Source: Allomyces macrogynus ATCC 38327 (Eukaryota > Blastocladiomycota > Blastocladiomycetes > Blastocladiales > Blastocladiaceae). From it: a stretch of 64,000 nucleotides of DNA. The translations under genes and the position numbers were made by a program. Location of the stretch: positions 1,042,515-1,106,514 of the forward strand of contig GG745342.1 of the NCBI GenBank assembly GCA_000151295.1, written 5' to 3'. The notes beneath the pieces are model-generated. The model was not told where the DNA came from. It was given only the letters and a program-made list of their open reading frames with translations, and ran no database searches. The first letter of the stretch is position 1. Every line of letters starts with the position of its first letter. Below, piece by piece: positions 56,783 through 64,000 of this stretch.

Positions 56783-57668
56783 AGAGGGGCCTACAACGAG
56801 ACTCCCGAACTTGATCAGCTTGCTCGCTTCTTGTACGCTCGCGACAGTGCCTCTCCGTTATTTTTTGTTCCTGATAGTCGGTCACTGACGACCTGATTCG
56901 TGGCGCTATGATCCAGATTCCACCACCTTCTCGACCCGACTACCCTTGTCGCGTTTTTGCAACCGCGGTACCCCAACGTCCCGCTCTGCGTGGAAAGCCT
57001 GCAAATGCTCTTCCGGCTCCCGCGCGACATGAGACGGCCGATTGACCTCCACCTGCTCCAAGTGCACCTCGACAAGCTACGTCGCGTCAAGTCGCAGCAC
57101 GGTAGCCGCGTGCAGTACCGTGTCTTCATCTATGCTCGACCTGAGCAGTTGGCCGCGTATCAGAGTGAGCACGGCGACCTGGCCACGCTCGTTCCGTGGC
57201 TCCGTGGATCGTTCCCGGTCATCATTGTCCCGACCCGGCTTGACGACCCGTTCCGGCGAGTGCCCATTGATCGCACGTTTGCGAGCGCGATTGCGCAAGA
57301 CGCAGCGGTATTGTTTCCGGATCAGATGCCCGAACTGCCCGGTGGGCTGGCCATGCACCGTATAGTGACAGCAAGGCCGGGACCGAGGTGTGCGAGCGTT
57401 CGTTAATTGCAGCAAACCCGCTTCGCATTTGAACTGACCGAAAACACGCCGTGGATCATAGACGATCGACTACACGATGGCGTGGCAGCTCATGGGAGAG
57501 GAAGAGCATCCGCCGGCCGCCGCGATTGTCATGGGCACCTTTGCTGTCGGTCTGCGAAACTTGACGGCCACGCTGCACCACCGCGGCAACATGTGCGCGC
57601 TGCGCGCGGCCGACGTGGACGAGCTCTTGATGCTTCACACTTGGGTGTCGATGTGGTGTACGTGGTGA
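56783..57668 (+). pseudogene. Unidentified broken gene
   Basis: Coding-like blocks: NETPELDQLARFL, a possible intron (about 56835-56921), then HLLDPTTLVAFLQPRYPNVP, ESLQMLFRLPRDMRRPIDLH, SFPVIIVPTRLDDPFRRVP and PELPGGLAMHRI. After a possible intron to about 57411 comes QTRFAFELTENTPWI, then a frame change to MAWQLMGEEEHPPAAAIVMG and ADVDELLMLHTW, ending at 57666-57668. There is no in-frame ATG at the 5' end and one frame break near 57475. The blocks read like an ordered cytosolic enzyme or scaffold, but no family was recognised. Confidence 0.4.
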
Positions 57669-57881
57669 TTCGCTTGTGGAGACCGGAGCGAGGACATCAA
57701 CAACTTTATTTATCAGCACTGTTTTCCGGTATGGAATGGAGACCGGAACGAAGGAAGCGACGTGCAAATACTGTCGACATTACAGCAAGTAGGGCTCCTT
57801 TTGCGAGCAGTGTATTTCGTGAGCGCTGCAATGAAACTTCATAATACTACGACGATACGTCCAACAACGAACTAGCCCGTC

Positions 57882-60426
57882 TCAATCGTCCTTGTGTGCC
57901 GCGACGTGACGATACTCGCCCGTTGCCGTGCTCACCGACCGTTCGGTCGTGGCGCGCCACACCCACCACCCAATGGCGCCAATCCCGAGCACGCCCACGA
58001 CCACGGCCGCGATGGGCCCGACCAAATCGCCTCCGGCCATCGTCACGAGCCATTCGCCGCGCTGCGCGCGACTGCCCGGCACATACGTCCCGCGGTACTG
58101 ACCCCGCTCGCGCGTCGCGACCTGGTGTGCGACATCGTCCAGCGCCTTGGCAATCTCGGCCGTCTTGAACGCGAGAGGCTTGCCGTCCGGGCTCGTGCGA
58201 TAGACCATGTCTTTCGCGGGCACGGCCAAAGCAACGCGCGGCAATTCCGCGGGGGTCACATCAAACATGCGCTGCGCGTAGGCCGCGTACTGCGCGCCAT
58301 TGAGCCAGACAAACCGCACGTCGACGCCGTGCATTTGCAGCCCTTGGTGCACGAGCGACTCAGCGAGCCGGTGCAAAATATCGCGCTCGGCGTCCGAGTG
58401 CGCCGGGTCCAGAACCCCCACGACCACGACGCGCCGCGCGCGTGGGCCGTCGAGATCCACACCGTCCATGAGCTCGAGCGCGTTCGCCGCCGTCAGTTCC
58501 GGGACCAGCGGGTACCGGCGCGCGCGCACAAACTCGACGATCCGCGACACCGTGAACGCAAACCGCTGCGCCTGCTCGCGCTTGGCGCGCTCGCGCGCCT
58601 CCTGCTCGAGCTCATCGACCGCGTCCTCGCCGTCAGGCAAAACAAACGCCTTTTGCGGACCCGGCTTGTACTCGTCGGCGGGCCGGTCGGCGGGAGCCAC
58701 GGGCGGGAACCGGTCGGTTTCCGGGAACCCACGCCGTGCGACAAGAATCGCCGGGCGTTCGCCCGGGGTGATGCCCGGGTCGGCCGACGCGAACAGGCCC
58801 GTCGTGCCGCCGACCGACCACGTATCGGCAGCATCGAGGAAGGCGCACATGGCCTCGGACGTCGTGTGCGCGTCCATGGCGAGAACCACGGCCACGTCGT
58901 GCTCGGCGCGCATGCGATGGAATTCGGCGGCGGTCACCATTTGCACGGGTCTCGGGATCAGCGCCGCGTGCGAGAATTCGAGGAGCGCATCCTGCGTGCG
59001 TGGGCCGCGGTAGTCGCGCGAGATCCCGCGCCGCACGAGCTTGATGGTCGGGTACCCGCGAACGAAGAAGCGGTTCGCGAGGTCCACTTCAACGTCGGCG
59101 TTGATGCGACCAACGTTCATTTTACCGGCGAGTTTACGGCCGACGGTTTCGTAGATGGGGAGAAAGGCCTAGAACAGCGAGATTGGGATGAGACCAGCTA
59201 GCAAGCGCATTCAGACAGCAGAGTAGCGCCGGAGACAAAAAAAAAAAATAGAGTGGCAGACCTGGCTTTGCTTGCTCCACGCCGCGTAAAACATGACGAG
59301 CCACGGGCCGCTCTTGGACGTCATTTCCTCGAAATTGTCGCCCGTGAGCTCCACGACGCGGCCGTACTGGCCCCACGTTTTCGTGCGCGCCGCGCGATCG
59401 GCGGCCACCGCCTGGAACTCTTCTGCTTTGGCCGCCAGCGCCGCATCCAAGGCCGCAGAGTGCGCTTCCGAGGGGAAGTCGTGCACGGCGTGCTTGCCGC
59501 CCTGGTGCACCTCGTGCGGAGAATCGTTCAGGACCGAGTCGGCGGCCTGCGCCGCGGCCTTGGCAGCGTTGACCTCGATCTTGGCCGTGGCCGTCGTCAC
59601 GTATTCGAGCAGGGCTTTGGTCGTGCGGTCGCCTTTGTACTCGCCCTTGCGGTGACCCTCGTGAAACAGATACAGAGCTGGTCAGCAGGGGAAGAGGTGA
59701 TCAGTTGGACACGTCGTGAGTAGCGCAAAAATAGAATGGTGAATATACGCACTCGGGAACCCTTCCACCTCATGGCGTCGGCAAAGCGCCTCGTTATCGA
59801 CGCAATCCACCTTGGCCACATAGACTTGCTTGGACTTGCGCCACGGAGCAACGGTCGCGGCCATTTCCTCGTATTTGGGCGCGAGCTGCTTGCAGTGCGG
59901 ACACCATGGTGCTATTCGTGAAACAGTGAAGGATGGTCAGTGGCGGGTCGCAGCGTGGCCAAATGAATTCGCGGTGGACACGTACCGTAAAACTACGTAG
60001 ATCGCAATCCGATGGGCGTTTCCAGGCACGGTCAGGTCGTGAACTGTCAATACATCAAATCCAGCCGTTCTACGCACGTCGACAAGCCTGGAAAAAGGCC
60101 ACAATTGCGCCAAGCGTTAGAAATATTTGCTTCGCATAGGTTTCTCTTCAATCTTGCATTCGGAAAATCATCCAGCTCGCGACTTAACCATACCACGTGC
60201 CCGACGCGACAGACTTGTCGAAGTTGGCGGTTGTCAGCGTGATCACTGCTGTCGATTCGGCGCGCACGACAGGCAATAGGGCCAGCACGGAAGCGACGAG
60301 AAGGAACACGGCCCATTTTGCGCGTGCAAGCCCGTTGCTGGTTGGTGACAGAGATGCGGGTCCGTTGCCGTCTGCTTGTTCATTTCGCAGCAGGCCAAAT
60401 CGCCTTGGCCGGTCGTTCCTGAACAT
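57882..60426 (-). CDS. Membrane-anchored protein disulfide isomerase relative
   Basis: Six exons (60426-60194, 60087-60078, 59992-59986, 59911-59753, 59677-59262, 59168-57882) give 703 codons. PDIs form and rearrange disulfides in the ER. A hydrophobic signal or anchor sits at about residues 35-55. Thioredoxin domain 1 has the active site WCPHCK (after LVDFYAP) and the cis-Pro loop EGFPT. Domain 2 has WLVMFYAAWSKQSQAFL with no CxxC, so it should be redox-inactive, but keeps RGYPT. Further thioredoxin-like folds without active sites follow. Near the C-terminus is a membrane segment (GPIAAVVVGVLGIGAIGWWV) and a short cytosolic tail, an arrangement like TMX3 or yeast Eps1. Exons 2 and 3 are only 10 and 7 nt and encode the residues just before the active site. 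Confidence 0.88.
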
Positions 60427-61054
60427 GCTGATCGTCGAGTCCCAAGTCGCGGGAATACTTTGCAGCGTCTTCGGCCAAGATTGATTTCGGTAAATTGGTT
60501 GGATACGGCCGCGCCTTTGGCAAAGGTGCAGCAGGGCAAGAATTCTGGCCGTTTTATCGCCTCGCCATTGCCGCGCTGCGACCACATCACTGGTCCCTTT
60601 GACCCGCTAGCATGCAAGCTTGATGTTGAACTGTTGATCCTCATCGCAGCCTCCATGCGTGCTCGTCAACAACGATCGATGCAGATGTCTTGATGTCGAC
60701 GACCGCGCACCTGCTGTTCACCAAGCGGATTTATGAGCGGGTTCCCCAAGCTTCTCCTGTGCCAGGCCACAAAGGATGAGCAACCAGCACTCTCGAAGCT
60801 TTGGTTCCACCATTCAGTTTCGGCATTCAGTATCTGGCAGAAAAAGCGGGTGGAGAAACATTCTGAAGTGATCCTCTTCTTGAGACAGGTGCTCAACTCG
60901 CGATTGGTTTTGCTGTGCAGGAACCACACCAATATTGCCTGATGGTCAGGTCCCATTCTGCAACACGCCACTACAAACAAAAATGAAGAGATATACGGCT
61001 AAGATTCAGATCTTAATATAAACTCGTCTGCCTTCAAGGTATCAATCGTGGCCC
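60427..61054. other. 5' flank of the PDI gene and left edge of the mobile region
   Basis: GC falls sharply from about 60730 rightward. No terminal inverted repeat could be fixed by eye. Confidence 0.45.
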
Positions 61055-62540
61055 TTGGCCCAAGTTGTGGGTTTGTTAAGAGCAGCACAACATTCAACAC
61101 CAAGCACAACCACCCAAGGGGTCACACAAAGCGAAAAGCCGTTGCCAGTGCAGAAAGGGCCAAAAGCTGGGCAAGAAAAAGTTGGTGCAGCAGAAGAAAC
61201 TGTGAGTGGGCGCCAAATGCAATCTGTCCACAACAAGAAGCTGGACCCTGAGCCAAAACTGCCAAAGGAGGAAATGAGGAAGCATGTCAAGGTGGGTATT
61301 GAAAAGTACTACGCTTACATGGCGCATTTTCGCAGCAGTGATGAGTGTCAGCGTGTCCAAGGGCCGTCTGATTGCTGGGTTCAGACAATCTGTGTGATTC
61401 AAGAGGAGTTTGATGTTGCAAGGCATGACTTGGCCCAACTGCAGCAGGGAGAGTCGCCTTATGATGACTTGGTGCTGGACCCAGACAAAGTGGCCAAGCT
61501 TGTTGTGGCCACGCCCACCATCATGCCTAACTTCAAGGCTCAGTGGCGTTTTCTCACAATTGACACCAAGGTCATTCACGATTGTTCAGTCACCAAGTCT
61601 CAGAGTATCATGCATTGTGAGCAAGAGCGCATGGAAGAGGAGCTCAAGGCCATGGGTTCGACCATGACATGGAAGGAAGTGCTTGAGGATCTTGACAAGC
61701 TGAATGACATTGTGTTTTGCATCAAGCCAAGCACCTGGCCAATACTTCGACCTGAATACCACAATCCTGGCAATGTTGGAAAACCTACCACTGCTCAAGT
61801 CTGTGCCATTCTTGCCAACAATGTGCCGCCCAACTATATCCAGGACAAGATTCAGACCTGGTATCAAAAGAGTGACAGGCTGAGTGTGCTGAATGCATGT
61901 TTTGGGACATGGCAGGGCATGGGACCAGGCATCTCACTGGCCAGTCTAACTTGACCAAGTGCCTAACAGTTTTGCGCCAGGGGCCTGATTCTCAAGGCCT
62001 ACATGGACAGCAAGCCCACGCTCAAGACACACCAGATGCATGAGTTTCTTGCTGTGACCACATGTTGTCAAGGATGCACAGTGTCATGCAGCATGTGCTG
62101 TGCTCCTTTGTTGCCAAGATGACATTTCGGAAAAACAATTGCAAACAGTCCTTTTGGGACGCCTTGGTTGCATGACTCATGAAGCCCATGGGCGGCTCCA
62201 CCAAGCTGCCACTGATCATGATTGGCAATGCTGGTGCAACAAACCCATGTGGTTGTACCACGCTTGTCAAGCAGTTTATCCAGCAGCTTGTCCACACAGG
62301 TGCTCAGGCCATGCTCGTTGATGAGTATTACACTTCAAAACATGCGCCAACTGTGGAGTGAACCTGGTGCAAGACCCAGATGCATGGGGTTCCAAGCACT
62401 GCAAGGGACCATGTTGTCAATTGATTTCGCATGATTGCAACGCCACCTTCAAATATTTTCCGGGTGGGCATCTGTGACAGGATTGTCGACTGGGATGTGC
62501 CAGCAGCGTGGAAGAACAGTGGCCACCCACTCTTCCATGA
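61055..62540 (+). mobile_element. TnpB/Fanzor-like nuclease remnant (broken)
   Basis: An AT-richer frame from about 61055 to 61954 (EKYYAYMAHFRSSDE, DDLVLDPDKVAKLVVATP, YIQDKIQTWYQKSDRLSVL) is followed, in changing phases, by KQSFWDALV, a TGA at 62173-62175, LPLIMIGNAG, then MLVDEYYTSK and, after a frame change at about 62340, TCANCGVNL with a second knuckle CKGPCC. HDCNAT and SNIFRVGI follow. Thr-Ser-Lys-x-Cys-x-x-Cys-Gly, a second Cys pair, and Asp-x-Asn-Ala ahead of Asn-Ile are the zinc ribbon and last RuvC motif of TnpB and its eukaryotic Fanzor relatives. Fanzors occur in zoosporic fungi and inside several transposon classes. The N-terminal half is not confidently Fanzor. At least one stop and two frame breaks make this copy dead. 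Confidence 0.55.
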
Positions 62541-62599
62541 CTGGCAAGGAATTTATGGTCACAGAGATGCGCTAGCTGCTGTGGCGGCTGCAGCTGTGG

Positions 62600-63640
62600 C
62601 TACCAACAATGTTGACAATTCTGACAATGATGGCGACTTTGATTATGGTGGACCTGGCTCAATGCCTCCCATGCTGCTGCCCCAACCACCGCCAAAGATT
62701 GACACATGCTTGAATGCCATCACAACAGGGGCACTGTCAGACAGTGACACACTCATATCACTCTTTGACCAGGTCATGGACTGGCTGGATGAAGAGGAGC
62801 GCATCAAGATTGCAGAGCGTGTTGAGGCCAAGTCCCAGCTTCTGAATGTCATGGGCTTTATGAATGGCTCCAAGGCCAAGATCTGGTGCGTGTTCCTGGC
62901 TCCTGACAACCTGAAAAGCTCACCCTCTCTCTGTGATGTCTGACAATGGTAGCAACAGATTCTGCCTGACGTTCAATGGCCAGGCGTTCTACAACTGCAG
63001 CAAGAATTATTCCATCAGCATCCTGGCCATTTGCAATGACAACAAGCTGTTCCAGCACTTCATCTTGGGGTACACTGGTGCAACCAATGTTGTGGCCATT
63101 TTCAATGAATCTGGGCTTGTGCTTTAACCTCATCAGTTTTTCCATGCCAGTGAGTACCTGATTGCTGACAAAGTGTTCACTTGCATCCCAACTGTCATCC
63201 TGCTGTTCAAGCATGAGCCTGGTGTCTTTCTCACTGACCAGGAGTCACACTTCAACAACTGCCTGTTGTGTGCGTGCATCCAGATTGAGCATGCATTTGG
63301 GATCCTCAAGGCACAGTTTCAGAGCCTTGATGGGCTCTGCCACATTGTCTTTGCCAAGGAGCATGTCTTCTTGGTTGCCAATTGGGTTTTTGTGACAGTC
63401 ATCTTGCACAACTTGCTCACACTGTTGAATGAGCTGCAACCCAACCCTATTCCCTGGGACGATCTGTTACCGGACCTGGGAGATGATGATGACCTAGCTC
63501 CATTTGTGGATGGGGAGTGTGATGGGCTGTGGCAGCATGACTGTGCAAAGTGCAGTGCCCTGATGCGCTTCCTTGAAAGGCTGGCTGGGCTTGGACTGGT
63601 GGAGGAGGTGGAGCAGATGGAGGGGCTTGAGGTGGAGTGA
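62600..63640 (+). mobile_element. PIF/Harbinger (HARBI1-like) DDE transposase remnant
   Basis: Blocks in order: WLDEEERIKIAERVEAKSQL, GFMNGSKAKIW (the first catalytic Asp, normally GFxDGS, is Asn), a frame change near 62930, YNCSKNYSISILAICND, HFILGYTGATN, an in-frame TAA at 63125-63127, FFHASEYLIADKVFTCIP (second Asp), and IQIEHAFGILKAQFQSLDG (the Glu), then VTVILHNLL. These are the motifs of Harbinger-type nuclease proteins. The C-terminus is acidic (DDLLPDLGDDDDLAPF) and ends at 63640. A stop, a frameshift and the D-to-N change make it inactive. It follows the Fanzor-like remnant on the same strand, so both may belong to one element. Confidence 0.75.
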
Positions 63641-64000
63641 TTGGTGAGGGAAACAGACATGGCTTCATTGTTTTTCACAAAACACGATTTGTTGACAATT
63701 ATGACCCAACTCCAAAAGTGGAAAAAGCAATGTCAAACTCTCACAGGGCACCATGGAACAATATGACAGCCCAAGCAACACACAACCACATCAGCACACA
63801 TCAGGAGTGACATGTCAGATGCAGTTGCAGCAGGGAGGAAAAGAAGGAGAGCTGGCCATGACCATGTCCATTGCCAGCTGGGACTGGCATGCAACCCATG
63901 GTGGTGGAGCATGCCCACAAGCACAATCACGCCTGCTGGCACAGACGCTCAAGCTCCACCTGCAGTTCCACTGCACCTCAAGTCTCTTCATTGTGAGCTC
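63641..64000. other. Right part of the mobile region, cut by the window edge
   Basis: Same lower-GC composition as the transposase remnant. No terminal repeat, tRNA or clear gene. The element probably continues beyond the window. Confidence 0.4.

Noticed and set aside
57894..59201. Plus-strand frame opposite the PDI gene
   Set aside because: Arg/His-rich antisense shadow of a gene identified by thioredoxin motifs.
1..64000. CRISPR array or bacterial operon
   Set aside because: No regularly spaced identical repeats were seen, and spliced eukaryotic genes alternate strands throughout.

Overview
The window is GC-rich eukaryotic nuclear DNA with short GT-AG introns (donors mostly GTACGT/GTGCGT, acceptors CAG or TAG). 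Two genes encode flagellar proteins: an axonemal inner-arm dynein light chain (DNALI1/p28) and the basal-body protein ARMC9. A fungal-type SKN7 regulator (heat-shock-factor DNA-binding domain plus receiver domain), a short-rod alpha-actinin and UDP-GlcNAc pyrophosphorylase (the last step to the chitin precursor) are also present. Together these suggest a zoosporic fungus. A blastocladiomycete such as an Allomyces relative would fit, but that placement is inference. Assignments rest on motif and family recall from the sequence alone; no database search was run.

Layout. 0-8 kb: a cut-off C-terminal exon, two members of a secreted lectin-like family (one deleted, one apparently intact, in opposite orientation and sharing a 56-nt exact inverted repeat), a dysferlin-domain gene, and a four-repeat gene broken by one TGA. 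8-23 kb: UTP18, NAA20, TMED10/ERV25, ribosomal protein eS27, a CSC1/OSCA-type channel and a forkhead factor. 23-33 kb: a decayed third lectin-like copy, a DUF4272 gene, AP-1 mu, a TLC-domain membrane protein, a Ras-like GTPase and DNALI1. 33-40 kb: SKN7 spanning a 100-N assembly gap, a coiled-coil protein and an intron-containing tRNA-Ile(UAU). 40-53 kb: ARMC9, an RGS protein, striatin, UAP1 and alpha-actinin. 53-58 kb: a decayed stretch with an AMP-binding pseudogene, an interrupted leucine-rich gene and an unidentified broken gene. 58-60.4 kb: a membrane-anchored protein disulfide isomerase relative with 10-nt and 7-nt micro-exons. 61-64 kb: an AT-richer mobile region with remains of a TnpB/Fanzor-like protein followed by a broken PIF/Harbinger (HARBI1-like) transposase.

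The housekeeping genes do not form operons. They alternate in strand with promoter-sized divergent gaps and short convergent 3' gaps. Functional themes are the early secretory pathway and Golgi (TMED10, AP-1 mu, PDI), cilia (DNALI1, ARMC9), signalling and scaffolding (SKN7, RGS, striatin, GTPase), ribosome production (UTP18, eS27) and cell-wall precursor supply (UAP1). The most unusual signals are the Fanzor-like/Harbinger remnant at the right end, the micro-exons, and the lectin-like family with active and dead copies.
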